The position numbers and the translations under genes were made by a program. DNA of 64,000 bases from Brachypodium distachyon. Lineage: Eukaryota; Streptophyta; Magnoliopsida; Poales; Poaceae. Shown here one piece after another: positions 24,497 to 34,726 of this stretch (position 1 is the first letter of the stretch; every line of letters starts with the position of its first letter). The stretch covers positions 43,857,355 to 43,921,354 of the forward strand of contig NC_016131.3 of NCBI RefSeq assembly GCF_000005505.3, in the 5' to 3' direction. A model generated the notes under the pieces. The model saw nothing but the letters and a program-made list of their open reading frames with translations, was not told the origin of the DNA and made no database searches.

Positions 24497-25614
24497 TTAC
24501 ATCAGGCAATCACTCATGAGCTCTTCGTCGAGTAGGATTTCTGACCAACTGGGCAAGGGACTAATGATGCAGTTGCAGTTTGAGGTGCTGATATCACAAG
24601 TGTTGGAAGCCGGCATGTCAGCGAGTGGTGGAAGGGAGTTTTCAGACAGAAGCATCCTTTTCTGGCTAATGTTCTCTCCCTCACCGTGGCGCTGCTCATC
24701 GCTTTTCACATTGATGTTGCCAATTGAGTGATCATAGGTAATGCTAGGCATTTGGTTCTGTGGTGCCTGCCCAGCTAATTCAGTGCCACCAATACCCTCC
24801 AGTACCCTTGGAGAAAGCATCTGCGGAGGGCTCAGGAAGCTGATCTGCTCCAGGTCTGTAGTCAGAGGGTTGAGGCTGCTGCTGGTTGTAGTGGGGCTGG
24901 CGACAATGGAAGCTGCAGAGTGAAGCAGAGATTGCATGTACTGGAGCTTGGCAGCCTGGACTGCCTCAGACTGCAGCCAAGCAGTCTGGTCATCCAAAGG
25001 TTGCTGCTCGAGGAACTGGCGAAAGTTGGCAAGTGCAATGAGCTGAGGGAGTGCAGAGAAGAAGTCTGTTCTTGGGCGGTGGGTCATCGGATCAATGCCC
25101 ATCTTGATGAGCTTCTTCCTGAGGTGAGTGTTCCAGAAGTTCTTGATCTCGTTGTCTGTCCGTCCAGGGAGATGCTTCGCAATAGCCGACCACCTGGTTT
25201 AGTTACGTGTTAGTCAAAGCACTTCATGTGAGATTTATGCAATGGATGGTAGGTGCAGTCAGTACTTGTTTCCAAGGATGGAATGTAGCTGAAGGATGGT
25301 TTGCTCTTCCTCCTGAGAGAACTTCCCTCTCTTGATGTCTGGCTTTAGGTAGTTTGTCCATCTTAGCCTGCAGCTCTTACCACACCTGTTCAGGCCTGCA
25401 ACACAAAATATACCGAGCAAAATTTCGTTGAAGGGCATGTGCATAAACAGGAAGGAGGGAGGGAGAGAGATGTATGAGTACCAGCAAGTTTAGGTAGGGC
25501 CCTCCAGCTTCCATGGCCATGCTTCTGAATGTAGTTCATGAGCTTCTCATCTTCTTCAGTTGTCCAGGGGCCCTTCTTGACGCCATTATCATCACTACAA
25601 GGTGGCCTCCCCAT
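24497..25614 (-). CDS. R2R3-MYB transcription factor, 319 aa, 3 exons
   Basis: Nuclear DNA-binding regulator. Exons on the minus strand: 25614-25482, 25395-25266, 25193-24497 (960 nt, open), with the two introns at the conserved positions of R2R3-MYB genes. R2 has Trp17, Trp37 and Trp57; R3 has Phe70, Trp89 and Trp108, and the sequence [19 protein letters not shown]. The linker to the C-terminal region, [20 protein letters not shown], and the following LIALANFR and AAKLQYMQ blocks resemble the AtMYB53/92/93 group, which is associated with root and suberin functions; this placement is from memory. The C-terminus is acidic ([14 protein letters not shown]), a plausible activation region. The second Cys of the usual N-terminal PCCD is Ser here (PCSD). 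Confidence 0.95.
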
Positions 25615-26960
25615 TGACGGATAAGAATAGGATAGGTCAATGCCAGCAAGATGGGGGAGATGATCTGCCTCCCCTTCGTATCTTGGTGTTCTTATCTTCC
25701 AGATTGCTGGTCACCAGAACATAGCTTTCCTATATATAATGGCTTGTTGATCACTGTTTCTTAGAGGAATAACACCATGCTAGACATAATTATACAAGTG
25801 CAAAAAACTGATATGCCCTTCGCATTTCATGTCACTTTCTAATAGAGAGCTTGTTACTGGTGCATGCAGTTGCATGTGCATGGTCTTGGGCAAGGGTCTT
25901 GGCTGCGTCCATACTATAATGTATTTTGACTTGAGAATGCTGGCGATTTGGGCAATCGACATGACCACAATGAGATGGCGACAGAAATCTCACCGGCTTC
26001 TTTTTCCCTACCTTGTCCTGTGTTCTAGTACTTTTCTGTGTGTAATGTTGTGCTTGGTTCTGTTAGATGGTCTACAATTTTTTCCTGTTATTTTCTGTGT
26101 GTAATTTGGACAATTGACATGACCACAACGAGAATACCATAATTTATATTTTACAAGAGTTCCATGAGAACGTTTGCTTTTGAACAATCGCCAAGTTCTG
26201 AATAATAGGTTGTCTACATTCTTTCCCTTTTCAACTGAGGTAAATAATACTTTATTATGGAATGGAAGGTAACCAAATGATGGAGCTGCAACTCAGGATG
26301 CTTTGACTTGAAAATTTTGTGTTCGTACTTCTATGCTTACTTTGTATTTCCTTACTGAAATTGCAGAGGATAGGGAACAACGGGTCTGGGATCCATGCTC
26401 AAGGCAAGGAATACAGCAACTAACCAAGAAACTTCGTGGCTGCTAGCTACTAACCTGGCATGTAATGCATTTGGATAGTTCAGTGACACTACACCAGAGA
26501 ATCAGACTCAGCTTACTTGTCGCTGCCATTTGCAGGACATCGAATTGGACAAAGATAAACCCTGGAACAAGTTTACTGGACCACACCAAGTTCTGTATAA
26601 TGGTGAGGCCCAGATCGTGTCACATGTTCGCTCTGAGTTCAACGATTGCAGGGAGATCTAAAACACATCATCCTTCAACTTGAGTTTAAACAAACGGAAT
26701 CCTAGATTTAAGGTCCTTGGACGCACGACAAAATAATGGCAATGGAAAAAAGGCAATAATGGTAATTTCAGTTTCCTATTTTTCTTCTTTTTCTGTTTTG
26801 TGACTTGTGCCTGTAACTTTACTTCAAAGTCGACTTTGTCGACCTCCTTCGATAGATAAAGAGCACACTGTGCCTTTTCATAAAAAAAAGAGAGAATCCA
26901 TTTGCTTGTCCCTCTTCATAACTATCACTCCATGTGCTTTGCAAGGGTGGGTTTTGATTT
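25615..26960. other. MYB upstream region and intergenic
   Basis: The first several hundred bases are the MYB promoter side, without a sharp TATA box. Two exon-like pieces on the plus strand follow acceptor-like sites: 26367-26420 and 26536-26661. The second reads DIELDKDKPWNKFTGPHQVL and ends at a stop. No family was recognised. Confidence 0.35.
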
Positions 26961-26973
26961 TACATTTCTGAAA

Positions 26974-27782
26974 AAGTAAAATACACCACTAGTCCATGAA
27001 CTCAGCAAAAATGAACACTTTAGTCCACGAACTCGGAAAACGCACACTTAAACTCCTAAACTGGAACTACTGTGTCACTTTAGTCCAAAAACGATTCGTT
27101 GAGGCTTAAGGGTGTGTTTGGTTGGGCGGCCAAGTTGGCGGGTTGGGGCCAACCACTTTTTTCTGGTTGGGGCCAACCGCCTGAGTGTTTGGTTGTGTGG
27201 GTGGGGTGAACCCAATTCGTGTTTGGTTGTCTTAGTCAGACTGAATGGGTCGGCCCAGTTTGGCGTTTGGTTGTCTAGTTTTTTTTCGTTCCAAGCCGAC
27301 CATGCCCCTAAGCCGAACACGAGAAAAAATTGTTTTGGGCCAGTTAGCACTGCGCGGGGCGGCCCGACCCTGTGAACCAAACACACCCTAAATACACCAC
27401 GTGGCCACCACGTCAGCTGCTAGAACCGCGGGCAGCTACAAGATTTTCTCAGATTTTCTTTTGCAAAATCACCGTGTCCAAGCCGCTCCCAAGGGGCAAG
27501 GCGGCTGCGCATCTTGGGGCCCTGAGAACCACGCCGTTGCAGCCGCCGCCTCGCTTAAGGTTGCTATGAAGCTCACAATGCTCAATTTTGACGAGAGCAC
27601 GCAGGTGAAGGGGTCACCGAAGCCGACGTGGCGGCCACGTGGCGAGATTAAGCCTCGCTGAACCGTTTTTGGACTAAAGTGACACAGTAGTCCCAGTTTA
27701 GAGATTTAAGTGCGCGTTTTCCGAGTTTGTGAACTAAAGTGTTCATTTTTGTCAAGTTCATGGACTAATGGTGTATTCACTC
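26974..27782. mobile_element. Mutator-type foldback element with 9-bp TSD
   Basis: Terminal inverted repeats of about 115 bp: the left arm (TACACCACTAGTCCATGAAC...) is mirrored by 27660-27782, sharing AAAAATGAACACTTTAG and TACTGTGTCACTTTAGTCC. The perfect 9-bp duplication TTTCTGAAA lies at 26965-26973 and 27783-27791. Its core is interrupted by a separate MITE (27110-27388) and contains a GC-rich segment (27400-27660) without recognisable coding. There is no transposase. Confidence 0.9.
27110..27388. mobile_element. PIF/Harbinger-like MITE nested in the foldback element
   Basis: A 279-bp element with perfect inverted ends GGGTGTGTTTGGTT, flanked by TAA on both sides (27107-27109 and 27389-27391). 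A 3-bp TAA/TTA target is typical of PIF/Harbinger (Tourist-like) elements. It lies inside the Mutator-type element and so inserted later. Confidence 0.75.
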
Positions 27783-28081
27783 TTTCTGAAATCCATCCAT
27801 GCATGCAACATGAGAGAAAAATAAGGAACGAAAGTGCTCTCATCAGCTTGTATGTCTTCCTCCTGTCCTGTTCTTTTGGTCCATAAACAAATGCTCCTTT
27901 CTGTTGATAATTCATGTTGTCTGTTTTCTGATGTCCCATGACTCCTGGATTTAGTATCTTACTGATTAGGTTGTCTAACTGGATTATTTTTGTTTGTCTA
28001 GAGTATTCTAGTCCATTTTGGATCTTTAGCAACTCAGTACAATGCTTAAACAGAAACTGTGCCTGGCCGCTATATGAACTT

Positions 28082-28199
28082 TTTTCGAAAAGCCGGAAAA
28101 GCATTGCGTCTCGTTGTATTGAAAAGGTAGAAGAGTATTTACAAGCCTAGAGAGGCCGGGTACAAACACACGCAAGACACAATTAGTGCACATCCCAGA
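28082..28199 (-). mobile_element. Severely 5'-truncated LINE tail with 14-bp TSD
   Basis: The 118-bp insert read on the minus strand ends ...CTTTTCAATACAACGAGACG...CTTTTCGAAAAA, a typical grass LINE 3' end. The perfect repeat CGCTATATGAACTT flanks it (28068-28081 and 28200-28213). Confidence 0.8.
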
Positions 28200-28213
28200 C
28201 GCTATATGAACTT

Positions 28214-30629
28214 CATTAGGACTTGACTGATCAGATCAAATGGTTCAGTTTGGAGACATATTGAAGGTTAATTTGGGTTGCTAAGTCCAATTTGGTCTCC
28301 ATACCCTATGTTTATGAGTAGTGTTGCATCATTATTGGTTCTTTTTAGGTTTATTGTTTGTAAAGAAATAGGGAATCCCACTGTCCCAGTCAAAGCTGGT
28401 TGATTCTGTCGTCCTTGATGATCTCATCACATGAAAGTCCTATGATCTTTACTTAAGCCACTCCTTGGTTAGCCCTTCATGCCATGCCATGTCTAAATAC
28501 ATAATATTGTTGCCAAACCAGTCTGTGTTATGCACGTGTACATAAATCTTTTGAAGGAATGACTGTGGAACATGTGATTCTGAATTATTCATTGTACGAA
28601 CACTCAGTAAAAAAGTTGACCAATTTTAGTATATCCTTTTTCTACCACAACTATCCCCATCTTTTATTGGGTAAATTGCAGAATCATTTTTTTATTCCTT
28701 CAAATTTCGAAAAACCTATGTGAATTAACATGTACAACAGTTTCCCAAGCCTTTTGATCCTACGTTAGCTTGTGGGTAGAAGACAAATATTTTTCATCTT
28801 CCGTGGGTTGCCATCCAACAGGTTCAAACCTTCGCCAGCTGCTTTTTCCTTGCAGGTTCCATTTATTAATCCATAATCTGCCAAGATCTTTGCTGATGTC
28901 TTCTACCCGACGATATAGAAATCACGTGGGAAAAAAGGTACTGTTTTTTCATCGGATATAGGTTTTGCAGTACTGTACTGAAGAAGGCTATTCTAATTTG
29001 TAATGTGTTGTTGTCCGATTTCAGGGACCTTCTACCAGGAAGAACAGGTGACCTACTGGTGAGTTTGTATACCAAATGCTAGGATCTTATTCATTTCCAA
29101 AGTTGCCATGCGTAGCTGAAATGATGGTACATGATAAAATAATTGTGATTGAACAAGAGCAATATATTTACACATTTCATAAGAAAAATGGTTTACCTTT
29201 TAACACAATTATGCTTGGTATCATTTGACTAATTGTTCAGGGGTACATCTTTCATTGCATAATTAGGCGGTCGAACATCCACAAGCTCATATACCTTGCA
29301 TAAGCAAGCACATGAATGGGTAGTTCAGCTATATCCTATGGTGCACAAGCCTATGAATTGCAAGTATATGTTATGGAAGAGAAGAACCGAACCAGCATAT
29401 ATAAGTATATAAGTTAAACACAAGATGATGGCATCAATGACACCAGCCTTTGACATGTGTACATGAAAACAAAAGTTGGTGCAGACAAGTGGGTAGCAGT
29501 AGCACCTGGAGCAATCGTTTTAATTTAGGTATCTGCGTCCAGTGAGGAACATTATCCTTCATCGAAAACAGATTTTGCTGCTCCTGGCACCCTGTAATAG
29601 CAGCCTCCAATTCTTTGTTAAATCTTGGAGTGTTTGGAAACTGTTGTACTGTTGCAGCTCCTCATTGGGGGTTTGCAGTATGATGCTAATGGCAAATCTG
29701 AGTACTACTACTACCTCCATTTACACATTTTCATGATTGATTTATTGTTCTCTAGTATACATGTAACCACATTTTTCTCCAATTTTCGGTCAAATTGACC
29801 AGAACCAATATAATACTATGAAAGATTTTTGACAGCTATAATATATATTTATGTATATTAGTGAACAAGTAATATTTACTACTTTCTCTGGAAAAAGAAC
29901 TGTTTGAAAACGAAGTGCTTGTTAGTATATTATATATGCAAATAAAATCCAAAAAGATCCCGAAAGAGAAAAAAACAGAAACAGTTCAGCAGCAGCCAGC
30001 AATTTAGCTTCACCCCCTATTGACATTTCGGCAAAGTACAGGGTTGGACCCAGTTTTTCCCAACTGTTTTACACCCAACTTTGCAGGAACAAAAGGTTAA
30101 TAACAGTGCTAGCTTCTTATTTGGCTAGCACTGCTTCACTCGTTGTCCACACTAGTATTATGCTTTACACCCAACATTGCTGGAACACGGTATTGTTTAC
30201 TATTGTTTTGCTGCAAATAAGAATAAATGAACAATTATCCCCTGATCTTCATATGTTTATATTTCTCAACACAAAGTCTAGCTTGTCGTACATGCAGCAC
30301 AAGGTTAGTATGTTCGTGCTTTCATGTTTCACCAATAACACAAGTCAAAGATGGTTAATCTGTCAGAATAGCTTTAGTGACATTAGTTCTTTGACTAACA
30401 GCCACGAGACTAACACTGACAAACACAATAAGAAAGTACCACGTCCTCCGAACTGCACATGCATGGAGAATTGGAGATCCAGCTCAGCGGCTCGTGATAT
30501 GAAAGCAAAAGTGTTTAGTTATACGAAAATATCTACTCGTAGCAGGAGAGGAGGCAATAGATTGATCCCGTCCTTTGAGTTTTGGGAACAGAGGCTAAAA
30601 GGATATCTGATCTGACCCCCTGCTATTGC
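28214..30629. other. Intergenic, no gene recognised
   Basis: About 2.4 kb of AT-rich sequence. A 169-codon open frame at 30106-30615 (+) has no domain, an AT-rich composition equal to its surroundings and no neighbouring splice structure, so it is not called as a gene. Confidence 0.55.
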
Positions 30630-30645
30630 AAAACTTTTCTTCTTT

Positions 30646-31408
30646 GGTGTTTTGTGTTGCCAATAAAACAATCACTCCAACTCCTCAACCGTTTCGCCGT
30701 GCGACGCAATCTCGAAGCAACACGCTGAAAGGGGTTCACAATGAAGTGGTCGTCAGCATTCCACGCCTCTGCTTACGCTGCCTTCTATGGTGGACATGAG
30801 ATGGTCCCATGCTCTGAAGATTTGTGGAGTTCGAGGGCTCCTATGCGCTGCAAATTCTTTGTCTGATTGGTCCTTCAAATTCGCTGTTGGACGGCCGATA
30901 GATTGGCTCGACGTGGGCTGCCTCATCCCGTCATCCGGCACGCTGTCCCTTGTGCGATCAGGAGTCGGAATTGATTGCACATCTTCTCTTTGGTTGTGTG
31001 ATGTCACGTCCGGTGTGGGCTGCGGTGCTTGCACGATGGGAGGAACCAGACTGGCTTCCATCTACTGACAATTTGCCAGCTGAGTGGTGGGCGTCCAGAC
31101 TTGTGTCGTCTCAGTGCGACCTGGCGACGGCCATAGTCTTGGTTTGGTGGATGCTTTGGAAGCACAGAAATGCGATCGTCTTTGATGGAGCTAGTCCGGA
31201 CGTGGCGCGTGTTCTCCGGTCGATTGTGGTGGATGGTAGCCTATGGAGGAGTGGTGGACTCTTTAAGGGTTAGGGTGAGGATAGTTTAGTAGGCAACATG
31301 TGGAGTAGGCGTGAGTAATCTTCTTGTAATCACGCCTTAAAGGCGTTGTAACTTCTCTGCAATACTCCTTCAATATATATAAGTCCACTTGGATGTATTC
31401 TAGAAAAA
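30646..31408 (+). mobile_element. 5'-truncated LINE with poly(A) and 16-bp TSD
   Basis: The perfect duplication AAAACTTTTCTTCTTT (30630-30645 and 31409-31424) brackets the insert, which ends in a run of A. The translation contains DLWSSRAPMRCKFFVWLVL, then after a frameshift SLCDQESELIAHLLFGCVMS and VWWMLWKHRNAIVFDG, the zf-RVT C-terminal region of LINE ORF2. Only about 0.75 kb of the 3' end was copied. Confidence 0.93.
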
Positions 31409-31595
31409 AAAACTTTTCTTCTTTTCCACATGGCTTGGATTCTGAGGTGAGGATTCAGTACTCAGTAGCTGCAGAGTCTATATAAGTTTTCGTTTTCTTT
31501 TTAGGGAAAGCCATCCTGGCAACTTTATTGATTGGATAATAATGTTACATCATTAACCTCTATGGAGTCTAAATTAGTTAGATATGTCAAACATT

Positions 31596-31667
31596 TGTCG
31601 TTTTTAGTACAAAGTTATAATAAATCACAAATAAATCAACGACAGTTATTATGGATCAGGGAGAGTA
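31596..31667. mobile_element. Stowaway remnant
   Basis: The inner palindrome TTGTCGTTTTTAGTAC ... AACGACAGTTATTATGGATC and the right end GGGAGAGTA resemble a Stowaway whose left terminus has decayed. Confidence 0.45.
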
Positions 31668-31669
31668 CT

Positions 31670-33029
31670 ATATGAGAGCCAGAGGGCAGAGGGAATGTAC
31701 CCACTTCAGCTTACAACACCATATAATTTCAGAGTCATGAGACTAAGATCAGACAGAGAAACAAGGACTGCACATATGATCACGGAATGATTGAAGGTAA
31801 ATCAGGAGCGAAAGAAATCTCGCAAACTGCACAGTACATTAAATTGGGCATCACAAAGAGTGGTTGTACGAAAACTAGGATGTGGCATCAGACTTCACAA
31901 CTGTCGTCGGTTGCACTAGCAGTTACATACAATTTGCAAGTGTCATCGGTTTCCATAGAAACCCCTTACACAGTTCAGACTTCTCAACTGTGAATGTCTT
32001 ACACTTGCAGTCCAACATAACTAATAGGCGAATCCGATAAGTTAATATTTTTAATGTTGCCTGTCACCCGAAAGGCTAAAAACGGTTCACGATCTCCACT
32101 TGTGAACTTGTTTGATCCAATCCCTCCAGGCAGATCTAATCCAGTAGAAGACTTGCATAACTTAGTGAAAATGGAACAAGGAAACAAATCACTATCAACA
32201 ATATATCAGGTACAGTAGCTAAGTGGACAAGTATTAGAAAAGCTAGTGCTAGTGTTCATTGACAAGCAAGCAGTGAACATGTATTAACTGGTAACCTAGA
32301 GGCTTCCCCTCAGATATGACACATTTATGATCACATATCAGGGCTCAAGAACATATAGTTCAACCAATATGGTTCTGCCGTACTTTGAATAATTGCCAAC
32401 ACAACAAAGTAAGCAATGTAGCGTCCTTAACTGGTAGTGTTCTCAACATCAACTACAGGTGTGCCATCCATTAAGAATACAAAAACATGTTTTTCATGTA
32501 GAAGTCTACACAAATGAAGTAAAACATACAAGAGTACCTTATCTAGTAGTAGAAAATAAAAAATGTACATGCAAAGGTAGAGTTGTTTAACTGCTAATAT
32601 GGAGCATCTAAGGCATGCTGCCCGTACGTAAGATAATGCCCTAAAGGCCTATAAGATGTAAGCAACCGCTCTTAAGACAATACCCAATTTTTATTTTTAT
32701 TTTCACAATTGGCAGAAATAACAAAATAAAATCAAAATTTAGCTTTTCCACGTGATAAAACTCTGAATCGAATGGCCAATTATTTTTGTACATGTCTCCA
32801 ACTAACTGCAATGTGGGGCACTAGTTTGACTAAACATGAGAATTTCCGTAAGTTTCATGTGCCAAGTGAAATTGGACAGTGATGAATTAGTACCTACCAG
32901 GCTACGACACAGCAACTAGACATTTGGGACTGAACTTTTAAAACCCTGAATTCAAGTATATGCCAACAGTAATATGAATAATTTACCTGCTGTAAGCGCA
33001 ATTCTACAATCTCATGCCTTGATCAATCG
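31670..33029. other. 3' flank of the B3 gene, no gene
   Basis: AT-rich; the part next to 33030 is the 3' UTR and flank of the B3 gene. Short open frames (31787-31993 +, 31999-32187 -) match nothing known to me. Confidence 0.5.
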
Positions 33030-34726
33030 TCATTCATAGTAGGAACTTTCTCTAATTATGTAAACCTGCATTATTTATATAACAGAGGCTGCATTGTTAG
33101 CACTTAGCACTGGCGCACACGATTTTCCCAATTATTAGGACTTAAAAGAATCCCTCCTGACTCGTGTAGAATTGAAAGTCAGGCTACAAACAAACTGATA
33201 TTTACAAGTATTCTTCGATCCATTTTGAATGGAGGAATGTGGTAGGGATGCTGAAGGAATAGTATTGTTTCCAGTAAATTGCATACAAAATGTTAGTATA
33301 CCAAACACGTCCATTTGTATTATAGAAAGAAAAAAAACCAGGTCAATTTGTTGTTTTGTGTGAATAACAAGACACTGCTTGCAAGTTTCATATTGTAAAC
33401 AGTTTAATTCAACAACACACAGAACCACAGAAGTTTGATGCATATTGAAGTGCAGTTATAATATGACCATTACCAGTTTTTCTCATGTAATTCAATCAAC
33501 ACTGACATCATTATTTGGATAGTTGGATGTGCGAATACTGTGAAACAATCATGCAATTGGCATCAGCAACCCAACAAGCAAGTTTCAGGATATTTTTTTG
33601 GAACTAGTTGTATACGCTATACAAAATGACGCATCCATTCTCAGTTCCGAACAGGGTATTCAGAACATATTAGAATCTCACCTTGAACTTTGTCCTCTCA
33701 ATCAGCTGGAACACCAAGCAATCACCATCAACCAGCTTGTGATCAATGGCGAACCCCCTCCACCCAGCACTGAGGCCCCTCTTAAGCGCAAGGTAGAGCG
33801 TTTCAGACTCATCATCCTCCTCATCCACCAAAATTATCCTCTCATCACGCTTTGGTAGATACTTCCGGCAGAACTGCGTCGGAAGGCCCTGACAGTACAC
33901 CCAACAAGGCAACAAGAAATCATCAGTCTCAATCAGGGAACTGATGCAATCAAATCATCAGTCTCAAACAGGGAAAGAACTGATGCAATCGTGGATGCTC
34001 TTGCTTACCAGCCAGAACCCTCCGGTGACATGAGATTGCGTCATGGGCTTGACAAAAATGGGATAGTCGGAACCCAATTTGTCCTGCAGCTCTTCGGCCT
34101 TGGTGATGGTATAGTCCCTGGCCTCGTCGGTCGCGTACACTCGATTTGTTAAGTCCTTCCTGGTGCTGTACGTCCTGCTCAAAAACCAGATACTACAGTA
34201 CTAAGTATGAATTGATTTTTTTTAGTACAGACCTAGAACAGTAGAATCTGTTGAGATATTACCTCCTAGGCTTCTTCTCGAAGGCCAAGGAATCCTACAT
34301 GTACATGTACATATACATAAAAATGCATTCTTGGTTTAGCATTTGGTTAAAAAGCAGAAAAAATAATCGAAATCCTTAGTAGTATCAGTACGTTATACTA
34401 CCTCGTAGCGGTACTTGGGCTGTTCCGGAAGGCTGGCGACACGGCCGGACCGCCGGAGCGGGACGTCCTGGCCGGCTTCCCCCTGCGCTCGCGACTTCCG
34501 CTTCAGCGACTTGGCCTGCGACACCAGACGTACAGACAAGTCAAAACAACCCGAATCGAGCAGGAAGATAAACCGGAGTTCAGGCGACCGATCTGACCGG
34601 TGACGGCTTGGCGGCGGCCTCGCGGACGGCGGCGGAGAGGTGGTGCAGGCGCAGCTCCTCCAGCTTGCGCTTGTTCTCCTCCACCTGCCTCCTGCGCTGC
34701 TCCTCGTACGGGATTGCTCCAGCCAT
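33030..34726 (-). CDS. B3-domain DNA-binding protein, 227 aa, 6 exons
   Basis: Putative nuclear DNA-binding protein. Exons on the minus strand: 34726-34598, 34515-34402, 34294-34263, 34174-34009, 33888-33682, 33065-33030; the total of 684 nt is open with GT/AG borders, and the tiny last exon (12 codons) supplies the end VYIIRESSYYE of the B3 fold. The start MAGAIPYEEQRRRQ is preferred to an upstream in-frame ATG because grass homologues begin with this EEQRRQRVEENR-like segment. A basic coiled segment (8-45) is followed by RRSGRVASLP (64-73), and the B3 domain occupies about 131-221: FVKPMTQSHVTGGFWLGLP, FCRKYLPK, GLSAGWRGFAIDHKLVDGD. It resembles the small rice B3 proteins of the Os03g0184500/Os06g0194400 type, from memory; their targets are not well defined. 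Confidence 0.93.

Noticed and set aside
30106..30615. 169-codon open frame on the plus strand
   Set aside because: Composition equals the AT-rich surroundings, there is no domain or splice context, and the residue pattern looks random.
32400..32470. Minus-strand coding-like end (VVDVENTTS then stop) downstream of the B3 gene
   Set aside because: The B3 reading frame already ends at 33030 with a family-like terminus; no acceptor links this segment to it.
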